This document shows, one piece after another, positions 1-7,471 of a stretch of DNA of 12,956 nucleotides. The translations under genes and the position numbers were made by a program. This DNA comes from Clostridiales bacterium UBA4821 (GTDB lineage Bacteria > Bacillota > Clostridia > Acetivibrionales > UBA4821). Every line of letters starts with the position of its first letter. Position 1 is the first letter of the stretch. The notes beneath the pieces were generated by a model that worked only from the letters and a program-made list of their open reading frames with translations, searched no databases and was not told where the DNA came from. The DNA lies in NCBI GenBank assembly GCA_002402315.1, contig DHFP01000061.1, positions 1-12,956 on the forward strand, in the 5' to 3' direction.

Positions 1-42
1 TAAACATTCATGATTTTGCCGTGTGCCCTGCCCTTTATTTTA

Positions 43-71
43 TTGCATTTTTTTTCTAAAAGTAGTAAAAT
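43..71 (+). promoter_or_regulatory. Sigma-A-type promoter of the LysM protein gene
   Basis: A -35 box TTGCAT (43-48) and a -10 box TAAAAT (66-71) are separated by 17 bp. The predicted start is near 78, giving a leader of about 40 nt. The gene's ribosome site AAGGGAG (106-112) lies 5 nt before its ATG. No WalR-like repeat is visible here. Confidence 0.6.
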
Positions 72-117
72 AATTTGCGTGATTTTAGGTTTGTAGGGGT
101 ATTAGAAGGGAGTAAAA

Positions 118-1236
118 ATGATAGGCCGAAGTAGAAATTTAAATAATAACACCGGGGCGACTGATAATAGTTATAGTATTAGCCGCGAAACGGACCGGAA
201 TAATCAGGATTCGACTCGAAAAAAATCTGAATCTACATCTATAATAAGATTGGGTGAAAAAAGCCTCGTTAAGAAAAATGAATATGAGAGTATACATAAA
301 GTATTTGGATTAAAAGATTTAAATATAAAATTTAGAAGCCTCCTAAAGTTAATGGGAGCCAAATCCAAATTGAATTTTGCCAAGTCAAAGAAATGGTTTC
401 TAAAAAGCAGGCTTCAGAAATTTAATTTCAAATCCGCCATAATTACAATATTGGTTATATTTAACATATTATTGCTGATTACTAACTTCAGTATTAGATA
501 TAAAGTATACATGAATAACCAGTATGTTGGTATTATAGGCGATAAGCAGCAGTTTGCCGGTATAATGGATGAAGCTTGTAAACAGATTTCATCAGAGATT
601 AGTGCCGATGTATGTTTTGACAGTCAACCTGTATATAAGCCGGTTGCAGTCTGGAAGTCACAGAAGGTAAATTCCGAAGAGGTTATTAATAACTTAAAAA
701 CTAAGGGGCTGTATAAGAAAAAGGGATATACAATTTGTGTAAATGGTATGGAATTGGTTGTTGTACATGATAGAACAATGGCTGAGAGTTTGCTTGAAAA
801 GCTGAAAGAACCTTTCAAAGAGACTTCAGATACTAAGTTGGAGTTTGTAGAGAATATAGAGGTTAAGGAAAAAGCATTGGATCAGCTTGACAAGATTTCT
901 TTTGATGAGGCATTGGCCGTATTGAGTAGAACTAAGCAGGATTCTAAGATTTATAAGGTTCAAAAAGGTGATACGTTATGGATAATTGCCCGAAAGAATA
1001 GTATGACAATAGACCAGATAATGGATTTGAATCCGGGATTAACAGAGTTTATTAGAGAAGGTCAGGAAATAAAACTAAATAGTCCGGTACCTTTGATAAA
1101 CATACGGACTAAAAATGTCACAACACTGGAAGAAGAGGTTCCTTACAATGTGATAGAAGAAAAAGATTCTAATAGTTACAGGAATCACAGAACGATAGTA
1201 TCAAGAGGTAAAAACGGATTAAAGGAAGTCAGTTAA
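118..1236 (+). CDS. Membrane-anchored LysM protein with truncated G5-like end
   Basis: A 372-residue protein, probably cell-wall binding. Residues 1-105 are polar and basic and predicted cytoplasmic. Residues 107-124 form one hydrophobic segment (IITILVIFNILLLITNF), and the remainder should be outside the cell. Residues 127-240 resemble the region that precedes LysM in clostridial M23 endopeptidases (two short strand-rich repeats around YMNNQYVGIIGD and ICVNGMELVVVHD). A LysM domain occupies 278-321 (YKVQKGDTLWIIARKN, NPGL, GQEIKL) and should bind peptidoglycan glycan chains. Residues 328-372 look like the first part of a G5 domain (IRTKNVTTLEEEVPYNV, then GKNGLKEVS), where the protein ends. 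In related proteins the G5 domain is completed and followed by a zinc peptidase; neither is present. It is monocistronic with its own promoter and terminator. The LysM call is firm; any enzymatic role is unlikely. The function is inferred to be wall binding only. Confidence 0.85.
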   Translation: MIGRSRNLNNNTGATDNSYSISRETDRNNQDSTRKKSESTSIIRLGEKSLVKKNEYESIHKVFGLKDLNIKFRSLLKLMGAKSKLNFAKSKKWFLKSRLQKFNFKSAIITILVIFNILLLITNFSIRYKVYMNNQYVGIIGDKQQFAGIMDEACKQISSEISADVCFDSQPVYKPVAVWKSQKVNSEEVINNLKTKGLYKKKGYTICVNGMELVVVHDRTMAESLLEKLKEPFKETSDTKLEFVENIEVKEKALDQLDKISFDEALAVLSRTKQDSKIYKVQKGDTLWIIARKNSMTIDQIMDLNPGLTEFIREGQEIKLNSPVPLINIRTKNVTTLEEEVPYNVIEEKDSNSYRNHRTIVSRGKNGLKEVS

Positions 1237-1260
1237 ATATTTGAAATAAATAGAGGAAAT

Positions 1261-1290
1261 AAAAATGCGCCCAGGCGCATTTTTATTTAT
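1261..1290 (+). terminator. Rho-independent terminator after the LysM gene
   Basis: A 10-bp perfect stem (1261-1270 with 1275-1284, AAAAATGCGC/GCGCATTTTT) encloses the tetraloop CCAG. The right arm runs into TTTTTATTTAT. The A-rich left arm makes it potentially bidirectional. It separates the LysM gene from walR. Confidence 0.9.
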
Positions 1291-1344
1291 GGTTACACAT
1301 GGTTATCCACCCAGTTATTAAACACTATTAAATAGCATTCCTTA

Positions 1345-1372
1345 TTGTATAATTGTTTCAAAATGATATAAT
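1345..1372 (+). promoter_or_regulatory. Extended -10 promoter of the walRK locus
   Basis: A -35 box TTGTAT (1345-1350), a 16-bp spacer and a consensus -10 TATAAT (1367-1372) preceded by TGA, the extended -10 TGn motif. The predicted start is near 1379, leaving a leader of about 70 nt before walR. The interval 1285-1449 holds no other gene. Confidence 0.65.
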
Positions 1373-1449
1373 TGAGTAAATAAATTTTAAACATATTTTA
1401 ACTCTAAATAATCAGAAGTAATCAAAAAATAAAACCGGGGTGGTATATA

Positions 1450-2154
1450 ATGAACAAAAAAATCCTTATAGTTGATGATGAAAAACCTATTGTAGATATT
1501 CTCAAGTTTAACTTAAAGAAAGACGGATATTCAACATTGGAGGCATATGACGGTGAGGAGGGCTTGGAAATGGCTCTAAACCAAAAACCTGATCTTATAT
1601 TGCTGGATGTTATGCTTCCAAAGATGGATGGGTTTTCGGTATGCAAGAAACTTCGTGAAAAAATTTCTACACCTATTCTTATGCTTACAGCAAAGGAAGA
1701 GGAAGTAGATAAGGTGCTCGGTCTTGAATTAGGCGCCGATGACTATATTACTAAGCCATTCAGCGTAAGGGAACTAATGGCCAGGATAAGGGCTAATCTT
1801 AGGAGAAATGTACCTGAGACCCAAAGTACCAGCCCCAGAGATGTCCTTGTAAAGAATGGACTGGAGATTGACTTCTCCAGATATGAAGTGAAGAAAAATA
1901 AAAAGACAATAGAATTAACTCTAAGAGAATTTGAATTACTCAAGTTTCTATCAACTCAGCCCGGTCAGATTTTCACACGCGAACAGCTATTGGAAAGGGT
2001 TTGGGGATACGAATACTATGGAGATGTAAGGACAGTAGATGTAACGGTTAGAAGGCTGAGGGAAAAAATTGAAGACGATGCGGGAGAACCGGCATATGTG
2101 TTGACTAAGAGAGGTGTAGGGTACTATTTTAACCGCTTCGACGAGAGTAACTAG
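1450..2154 (+). CDS. walR: WalR (YycF) OmpR-family response regulator
   Basis: A 234-residue DNA-binding response regulator of full normal length. The receiver domain (about 3-118) has the acidic pair D9-D10, phospho-acceptor D53 in LLDVMLP, T80 and K102 in the KPF motif. The OmpR/PhoB winged-helix domain covers about 130-229 (ELTLREFELLKFL, the recognition-helix region VDVTVRRLREKIEDD, and KRGVGYYF). The N-terminus closely follows the WalR/YycF pattern (KILIVDDEKPIVDILKFNL). Identity as WalR rather than PhoP is supported by yycH and yycI downstream and by a WalR-type operator after walK. In Firmicutes WalR controls autolysin and wall-turnover genes. The start follows GGGGTGG (1437-1443) by 6 nt. 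The walK gene begins 11 nt downstream. PhoP/PhoB-like specificity is the main alternative. Confidence 0.92.
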   Translation: MNKKILIVDDEKPIVDILKFNLKKDGYSTLEAYDGEEGLEMALNQKPDLILLDVMLPKMDGFSVCKKLREKISTPILMLTAKEEEVDKVLGLELGADDYITKPFSVRELMARIRANLRRNVPETQSTSPRDVLVKNGLEIDFSRYEVKKNKKTIELTLREFELLKFLSTQPGQIFTREQLLERVWGYEYYGDVRTVDVTVRRLREKIEDDAGEPAYVLTKRGVGYYFNRFDESN

Positions 2155-2165
2155 GGGGCGTTTGA

Positions 2166-3956
2166 ATGTTTTTCAAAAGTCTTAAGTGGAGGCTTGTCTC
2201 AATTTTCTTTCTTCTTGTAATATCAATAATGTTAGTTGTAGGGACTTATTTGATATATGCGGTAGAGAAAGCATATAAAGATGATTTTATATATCAGATG
2301 AAGCAGTCTGTAGAAGCTTTTTCCGAAAAAGATATTGAAAAAAATATAAGCGAGGATAGCCCTAATTACAGTTATGAACTCTTTAAGACCTTTAAAAATA
2401 TATTTGTAATAAATAATATTAATAGAAAAGGTTACATGCTGGACCATCTTGGTAAAGTAGAATTTGCTTCTGATCCTGAGGATCTCAAGGAAAAAGTGAT
2501 ACCTAAGACTTCTAATATTCTTGCTGCTATGAATGGTCAGATTGGTAACAAAACATCTGAAGGTGATGAGCAGCTGGATTACGCCAAGCCGATTATGATA
2601 AATGGTAAGGTACAGTATATTCTCTATATAAAGTATAACAAGGAAGGACTAAAGAACGTTCTTGATAGACTTAAGAGTGTAATATTCTATTCTGTGTTGT
2701 CGGCATTGGGAATTTCCATTTTTTTAGGTTACTTGTTAGCCCAGGCAATTACAGGTCCTATTACCAAGCTAACCGGTAGAGTGGAAAAAATGGCGTCGGG
2801 GGATTTTGAGAATATAATTGAAAACCGTTCAGGAGATGAGCTTGGTAAGCTTACTGATTCGTTCAATTATATGTCGCAAGAACTTAAAAGGACATTAAAT
2901 CAAATTTCCAATGAGAAAAGCAAAATGGCTGCTTTGCTGCTTCATATGACCGACGGAGTTATAGCATTCAACCTAGAGGGAGAGATAATCCATGCAAACC
3001 CTGCGGCTGAAAGAATGCTGGGGATATCACGAGGGGACGAGGATTTTGAAACCATCTTTACTCAAATAGGTTTTAAAATTTCCAGGGAAGAGATTATTAA
3101 CCTGGATGACGGAAAAATGATTGAGCAGCAGATAGGAGTTAGAGATAGGTATTACAAAACTGTATTTGCAGCTTTTAAAGGTGAAGATGGAAAAGCTTCA
3201 GGGATTATTGCGGTTATTCAGGATATAACCGAGCAGCAGAAGCTTGAGAATATGAGAAGGGAATTTGTTGCTAACGTATCGCATGAACTAAAGACACCGC
3301 TAACGTCAATAAAGACTTATACTGAAACTCTCCTGGACGGAGCTATTGATGATAAAGAGGTAACGAGAGAATTTCTAAATGTTGTTAATTCAGAGGCAAG
3401 CAGGATGTCCAGAATAGTTAGTGACCTTCTTCAATTATCGAGGCTTGATTATGAAGAAACCCGGTGGCATAAGGTTGAATTTAATTTAGGAGTAATGGCG
3501 AAAGATGTTATAGAGAAAATTAAAATTGAAGCAAAGAAAAAGCAACAATGTATCGAATGCATCATTAAGCCTCATGCAGCTAAAGTTTTAGGTGATAAAG
3601 ATGGAATTGAGCAGGTAATTATTAATATAATTTCAAACTCCATCAAGTACACGCCGGAAAAAGGCGGAATTATTGTAGAGGTAGGCGGTGGGGAGAGAGG
3701 AGCTCATCTTAAGGTTATTGATAACGGAATTGGTATACCGTCCAAGGATTTGCCAAGGATATTTGAAAGGTTCTATAGGGTAGATAAAGCTCGTTCAAGG
3801 GAAATGGGAGGAACTGGCTTGGGGTTATCAATAGCAAAAGAAATAGTTGAGTCTAACGGAGGAAACATCTCAATAATAAGCGGCCTTGGTAAAGGAACAG
3901 AAGTAACAATAGAATTTTCGACCATTCAATCTGAGCAGTTAGAGACCGGCAGCTGA
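2166..3956 (+). CDS. walK: WalK (YycG) sensor histidine kinase
   Basis: A 596-residue membrane sensor kinase partnering WalR. Transmembrane segments at about 10-31 and 172-195 flank an extracellular sensor region of about 140 residues. A HAMP linker follows (about 195-247, GPITKLTGRVEKMASGDF), then a cytoplasmic PAS domain (about 252-360). The HisKA dimerisation helix carries phospho-acceptor H373 (FVANVSHELKTPLTSI). The ATP-binding domain has the N box (IINIISNSIKY, 485-495), G1 box D519-N-G-I-G, F box RIFERFYRVD and G2 box GGTGLGLSIAK (548-558). Order and length match Firmicute WalK, which senses cell-wall state. AGGGGGCG follows the walR stop and precedes the ATG, so the two are translated together. 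The PAS plus extracellular layout also occurs in PhoR kinases; the neighbours favour WalK. Confidence 0.9.
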   Translation: MFFKSLKWRLVSIFFLLVISIMLVVGTYLIYAVEKAYKDDFIYQMKQSVEAFSEKDIEKNISEDSPNYSYELFKTFKNIFVINNINRKGYMLDHLGKVEFASDPEDLKEKVIPKTSNILAAMNGQIGNKTSEGDEQLDYAKPIMINGKVQYILYIKYNKEGLKNVLDRLKSVIFYSVLSALGISIFLGYLLAQAITGPITKLTGRVEKMASGDFENIIENRSGDELGKLTDSFNYMSQELKRTLNQISNEKSKMAALLLHMTDGVIAFNLEGEIIHANPAAERMLGISRGDEDFETIFTQIGFKISREEIINLDDGKMIEQQIGVRDRYYKTVFAAFKGEDGKASGIIAVIQDITEQQKLENMRREFVANVSHELKTPLTSIKTYTETLLDGAIDDKEVTREFLNVVNSEASRMSRIVSDLLQLSRLDYEETRWHKVEFNLGVMAKDVIEKIKIEAKKKQQCIECIIKPHAAKVLGDKDGIEQVIINIISNSIKYTPEKGGIIVEVGGGERGAHLKVIDNGIGIPSKDLPRIFERFYRVDKARSREMGGTGLGLSIAKEIVESNGGNISIISGLGKGTEVTIEFSTIQSEQLETGS

Positions 3957-3992
3957 TGATGGGGTGGAGGCGTAAATAAAATTTAAGTCGCA

Positions 3993-4025
3993 TGTAATAT
4001 TGCTGTAATATTTATACAGTATAAT
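3993..4025 (+). promoter_or_regulatory. Internal promoter with WalR box upstream of secreted protein/yycHI
   Basis: Two identical half-sites TGTAAT (3993-3998 and 4004-4009) are separated by 5 bp, exactly matching the WalR consensus TGTWAH-N5-TGTWAH known from Bacillus and Staphylococcus. A consensus -10 TATAAT (4020-4025) begins 10 bp after the second half-site, and no acceptable -35 lies 16-18 bp upstream of it. A third TGTAAT begins at 4025, inside the palindrome TGTAATTACA (4025-4034). The layout resembles PhoB-type activated promoters, where the box replaces the -35. The predicted start is near 4032. The motif is seen directly; WalR control is inferred. Confidence 0.6.
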
Positions 4026-4073
4026 GTAATTACAAATAAAATAATAATTAGGTATTCTATTTAGAGGTGGATT

Positions 4074-4556
4074 ATGTATAAAAGAATATTGCTGACGGTT
4101 ATAGTCATGACGGCTTTGGTCATGCTGTTCTCCGGAACGGCTCTGGCAGCACCGGATGAGTTGACTGGAGATGAGAAAAGTACAGCCAAATTGGTTGAAT
4201 TATCAAAGCCCGAACAAGACTTCTCAACATTTAGTGATTCTTGTGTAGTATCCGGGAAGTCAAAGCAAGGTGTTAAGGTAACAATATACATAAGGAAAAG
4301 CGATGAAGAAACATATAAAAAATTAATGGTTGATGGTGAGGAAGTCAGTTGGACAGTGGGGGCATCAGGAATATTTGCAAGAGAAATCGGACTGGAGAGA
4401 AATACTGTAAATAAATTATTAATCTATGCTGAAAAGGACGATGATTTTCAAGTAATAAGAAGAGAAATAACAGTAAAAAATCTTATTTTAAAAGAAATTC
4501 TTAAAAATGAGGTAGTGAAAATAGAAGACTTGATTAGTAAGATTATGAAAGATTAG
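4074..4556 (+). CDS. Small secreted protein with Ig-like fold, unknown function
   Basis: A 160-residue protein not recognised as a named family. It has a clear Sec signal peptide: basic MYKR, hydrophobic core 5-20, and an Ala-rich end (GTALAAPDE) with probable cleavage after A25. There is no Cys lipobox. Residues of about 40-135 show alternating strand pattern (LSKPEQDF, CVVSGKSKQGVKVTIYIR, GIFAREIGL, NKLLIYAEKDD, RREITVKN), as in bacterial Ig-like or glucodextranase-B-type beta-sandwich modules. The C-terminus is a charged amphipathic helix. The ATG follows AGAGGTGG (4063-4070). It sits under the predicted WalR-activated promoter and 11 nt before yycH, so it is probably co-expressed with the WalK accessory proteins. 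A role as an extracellular sensor partner or wall-associated protein is possible but unproven. Confidence 0.75.
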   Translation: MYKRILLTVIVMTALVMLFSGTALAAPDELTGDEKSTAKLVELSKPEQDFSTFSDSCVVSGKSKQGVKVTIYIRKSDEETYKKLMVDGEEVSWTVGASGIFAREIGLERNTVNKLLIYAEKDDDFQVIRREITVKNLILKEILKNEVVKIEDLISKIMKD

Positions 4557-4567
4557 CGGGGGCAGAA

Positions 4568-6022
4568 ATGCTTGGTTTAACTGCAGGAAGATTAAAAACA
4601 TTTACACTAATTATGTTAATTACCTTGAGTTTAATTTTAAGTGGAAGCCTATGGTTTGAAGATTACCATGGGTTTTCAGCTTTTTTTGCAAGAATTGGCG
4701 ATATGACCTTTTCAAGGATTATAAACATAGGAAAAGATGGATTTCAAAGTAAATACGAGAAAATTTTTTCGCCTTCAGAGATAATAATAAACGATGGGGA
4801 TGGAGGACATTGGATATTGTATCCTTCTGAGCAGGTTAGTGATGAGGTGTGGAAAACGGCGAAGACCCTGCTTAAAGACATAGCTGCTACAGCCAAGGGG
4901 CTAAATTCTAACGTTGTTGAGAAACAAGAATGGGACGGCCTTCTTACCAAGCGTTCGGTTCTGGTTAGTTTTGGCTACCCCTTAAATGAAGATATTGTTT
5001 CAATTCTAATTAAAGCAGATGATAATAAAATAAATGAGGCAGCTGTTAATATCAGTGAGATGTCAATTATCAGGCTTGGCGAGAATGTAATACTATATAC
5101 TAAAAAGAAAAGGAACAATAAGGATGTTTATCAAAAGTTTTATTTTTCGAATAGCCAATTTTTCAGTGATAAGTATCTTGAACAAATATTTAATGATGAC
5201 AGATTGATCCGGTACCATTCTTTAAAAGAGGCACTGCCGGATGCAGGACCGGATTTAACCTTTAATGACAGGGTAATTGCGCCTATTACCAGCCATTCTA
5301 ACCAAAGAAAAAAGACTGTTTCGTTAAAGAAAGTCGACTTTGTGCCCGAGATAACAATTGATGAAGGCGAAGAGATAGATAATCTCGTTAATAAGTTTTT
5401 TCAGGGAGCCGACTATGCTAAATTTATCAAGAATGATGGTACCCACATATTTATTGATGAGAGAAACAACACTTTAAAGATATACTCGGATGGCATGGTA
5501 GAGTTCGAGTTAAGGGAGGATAGTATATTAAACCGGGAAGATGCCGGTTTTGAAAGTGCCTTGAGAACGACTCTGACTACTACAGAAAAATATGGTGGGA
5601 TAGGCTCGCTTTACCTTACAGGTATGAGCATTGAAAAGGGAGAATATGTATTTCAATTTAACTATACAGTAGAGGGGATACCTGTTGTGTGCAGCAGAAT
5701 GAATGAAAATCCACCGGTAAACGGTGCGGTTGAGGTTATGATTGGAAACGGTTTAATCAGGTATAAGAGGCTTTTATCTGAGCCTAAAGCATTGGAAGAG
5801 GAATATAGATTTTTATCCAATCATGACAGTATAAGTATAATTAATTCCATTGTTGAGAATGTTGGCTCCAATAAGTCAAATATTCATATTGAAGATATAC
5901 GCTTGGTTTATAGGGTAGCAGAGGGGGGTGGGACTACCCTGTATCCGGTATGGTTAGTGAAGTATCAGGTTGATGGCAGAAAAGCATGGAAAACTATAGA
6001 TGCTGCTAAAGATAGGAGTTGA
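4568..6022 (+). CDS. yycH: YycH, WalK accessory protein
   Basis: A 484-residue single-pass membrane protein, YycH family. A short cytoplasmic N-terminus is followed by a transmembrane helix at about 9-29 (LKTFTLIMLITLSLILSG) and a large extracellular domain. SLWF and a GHWILYPS strand occur early in the extracellular part. The C-terminal part (about 330-480) has the strand-rich YycH pattern ending in TLYPVWLVKYQVDGRKAW. In Bacillus, YycH and YycI bind WalK and restrain it; in Staphylococcus they activate it, so the sign here cannot be predicted. Translation starts at an ATG 5 nt after GGGGG (4558-4562). The family is called from N-terminal topology, size, C-terminal pattern and position before yycI. 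Sequence similarity to Bacillus YycH is low, as is normal for this family. Confidence 0.82.
   Translation: MLGLTAGRLKTFTLIMLITLSLILSGSLWFEDYHGFSAFFARIGDMTFSRIINIGKDGFQSKYEKIFSPSEIIINDGDGGHWILYPSEQVSDEVWKTAKTLLKDIAATAKGLNSNVVEKQEWDGLLTKRSVLVSFGYPLNEDIVSILIKADDNKINEAAVNISEMSIIRLGENVILYTKKKRNNKDVYQKFYFSNSQFFSDKYLEQIFNDDRLIRYHSLKEALPDAGPDLTFNDRVIAPITSHSNQRKKTVSLKKVDFVPEITIDEGEEIDNLVNKFFQGADYAKFIKNDGTHIFIDERNNTLKIYSDGMVEFELREDSILNREDAGFESALRTTLTTTEKYGGIGSLYLTGMSIEKGEYVFQFNYTVEGIPVVCSRMNENPPVNGAVEVMIGNGLIRYKRLLSEPKALEEEYRFLSNHDSISIINSIVENVGSNKSNIHIEDIRLVYRVAEGGGTTLYPVWLVKYQVDGRKAWKTIDAAKDRS
6014..6018 (+). promoter_or_regulatory. Ribosome site that fixes the yycI start at TTG 6028
   Basis: AGGAG lies immediately before TTG 6019, with no spacer, and 9 nt before TTG 6028. 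Only the second position allows normal initiation. It also gives a protein starting MDWAKVKT, the usual YycI beginning. Confidence 0.65.
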
Positions 6023-6027
6023 TTAAT

Positions 6028-6894
6028 TTGGATTGGGCTAAAGTTAAGACCATATTAATCATTGTTTTTCTTATAGTTAATATTTTTCTGATGATGAAAG
6101 TGGTTGAAAAGAGCTGCCGCAGAGAGTTAAAGGCTGATGAAATTCAGAGTGTTACAAGCTTGCTGTCTCAGAATAATATAATTCTCCAGCAGCAAATGCC
6201 CACAAAGATCAGCTTTATGCCTCGAATTAAGACAACTAATGAGATTGCTGAAGGCGATTGGCTTGCAGATAAGCTTATTGGAAGCGGTAAATGGACTAAA
6301 GTACAGGGGCAAACGAATGAAACTATTTATACGTTCGAGGATAAAAAATTAAAGGTAGGAGTAAACGGTAGATTTAATTACACCATAAATAAGGGTCCTG
6401 ATAAATTGCAGCTTAATAGTGAAGATAAGGTTAAGGAATATATATATAATATCTTAAGATTATATACAACTATTGAAAATTACACATTAGAATCCCTTGT
6501 AAAGGGAAGGGATGGATATGAACTCAAACTAAGTTGTTATTACAAAGACAATGAAATATTTAATAACTATGTAGAAGCAAAAGTAAATGACTCCGGCCAA
6601 ATAATATTAACTCATGGATTGGTTAGTTTTGATGGATTTGTAGGAAAGCCGAAAAAAGTGACCCCGGTGGATGCTTTAATTGAACTGATTAAAAGTGTTG
6701 AAAGGAGCAGTCAAACCACTGTCAGGGAAGTCTTGTTAGGTTATTATGCTGATGTTAATAAAAATCAAGAGGTTATTAAATATGGCGAGGCAGATCCTGC
6801 ATGGAAAATAATAACTGATAAAGGAACATATATATTTGACGGTTATAATGGAAGTCTTCTTTATGAATCAGGGGTTTTGCAGGAGGAGTTATGA
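6028..6894 (+). CDS. yycI: YycI, WalK accessory protein (TTG start)
   Basis: A 288-residue protein of the YycI/YycH family. The N-terminus MDWAKVKTILIIVFLIVNIFL matches the characteristic YycI start: a short cytoplasmic MDW.K.KT followed at once by one transmembrane helix (about 7-25). The remainder is a predicted extracellular domain of mixed strands and helices, ending in WKIITDKGTYIFDGYNGSLLYE. It forms a complex with YycH and the WalK transmembrane region in Firmicutes. No ATG is available at the N-terminus. TTG 6028 is chosen over TTG 6019 because of ribosome-site spacing and the family N-terminus. It begins 5 nt after the yycH stop and its stop overlaps the next ATG (ATGA), indicating translational coupling on both sides. 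Confidence 0.82.
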   Translation: MDWAKVKTILIIVFLIVNIFLMMKVVEKSCRRELKADEIQSVTSLLSQNNIILQQQMPTKISFMPRIKTTNEIAEGDWLADKLIGSGKWTKVQGQTNETIYTFEDKKLKVGVNGRFNYTINKGPDKLQLNSEDKVKEYIYNILRLYTTIENYTLESLVKGRDGYELKLSCYYKDNEIFNNYVEAKVNDSGQIILTHGLVSFDGFVGKPKKVTPVDALIELIKSVERSSQTTVREVLLGYYADVNKNQEVIKYGEADPAWKIITDKGTYIFDGYNGSLLYESGVLQEEL

Positions 6895-7367
6895 GGATAT
6901 TAGTGTTCAGCGATTCCCACGGTTATACAGATAAAATGATAGATATAATCAAATCCTTAAATAACGTAGATATGATTATTCATCTTGGGGATTTAGTAAA
7001 GGATGCTAAAAAGCTGGAAGACAGCTTCAAACATATTCAAATAGAATACGTATCCGGTAACAATGACTGGTCTGCTGAGGCGCCTAAGGAGAAAACAATT
7101 CAGATTGGAAACAAGAAGGGATTTATTACACATGGAAATCTTTATGGTGTAAAGACGGGATATGCTAGAATAGCCTATCGAAGCCAAGAACTTGAGGTTG
7201 ATTTTGCGCTTTTCGGGCATACGCACGTACCGTTTGAGAGTTATTACAACAATACTCTTTTAATTAATCCCGGAAGCATCAGCTTGCCGGCACCAGAAAA
7301 TACGGCATCTTATTGTCTTCTTGAAGTATCAAACCAAGGCATATATTCTAAAATACATAAAGTATAA
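6891..7367 (+). CDS. YfcE/MJ0936-type metallophosphoesterase
   Basis: A 158-residue cytoplasmic calcineurin-like phosphoesterase. The metal-binding motifs are complete and in order: D8-S-H10, G33-D34, G56-N57-N58-D59, H81 (THGNLYG), G109-H110-T111-H112 and N126-PGS. Length and motifs match the small YfcE/MJ0936 family, dimetal phosphodiesterases acting on model phosphodiesters, with poorly defined natural substrates. There is no signal peptide or membrane helix. The ATG overlaps the yycI stop (ATGA) after a strong AGGAGGAG site, so it is co-translated with the WalK accessory genes. In Bacillus this place in the operon holds yycJ/walJ, a metallo-beta-lactamase-fold protein; the enzyme here is a different fold. 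A link to wall signalling is suggested only by position. No intrinsic terminator is evident after it. Confidence 0.88.
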   Translation: MRILVFSDSHGYTDKMIDIIKSLNNVDMIIHLGDLVKDAKKLEDSFKHIQIEYVSGNNDWSAEAPKEKTIQIGNKKGFITHGNLYGVKTGYARIAYRSQELEVDFALFGHTHVPFESYYNNTLLINPGSISLPAPENTASYCLLEVSNQGIYSKIHKV

Positions 7368-7418
7368 TTCTGATAAAGAGTGTTGGATAATATAATAAAG
7401 ATTGGCAAAGAAATCAAT

Positions 7419-7447
7419 TTGAAGATACTATGCAATAATGCTATAAT
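7419..7447 (+). promoter_or_regulatory. Sigma-A-type promoter of the glutamate synthase operon
   Basis: A -35 box TTGAAG (7419-7424), a 17-bp spacer and a consensus -10 TATAAT (7442-7447). The predicted start near 7454 leaves a leader of only about 18 nt before the ATG at 7472, enough for the site AAGGGGG (7459-7465) but not for a riboswitch or attenuator. Regulation, if any, should act on initiation. No operator is recognised. Confidence 0.7.
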
Positions 7448-7471
7448 GATTTCGAATCAAGGGGGATTTTT

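Noticed and set aside
1290..1320. DnaA-box-like TTATCCACC and nearby TTACACA, suggesting an origin
   Set aside because: Only one near-match with a wrong last base and one weak partial match. There is no cluster, no AT-rich unwinding element and no dnaA or dnaN nearby.
1450..2154. PhoB/PhoP identity for the response regulator
   Set aside because: Receiver sequence pattern, yycH/yycI downstream and a WalR-type operator in the locus favour WalR. No pst or phoU genes are present in the window.
4000..4005. TTGCTG as the -35 of the promoter before the secreted protein gene
   Set aside because: The spacer to the -10 at 4020 is only 14 bp, too short for sigma-A. It also overlaps the WalR box, so an activator-dependent promoter fits better.
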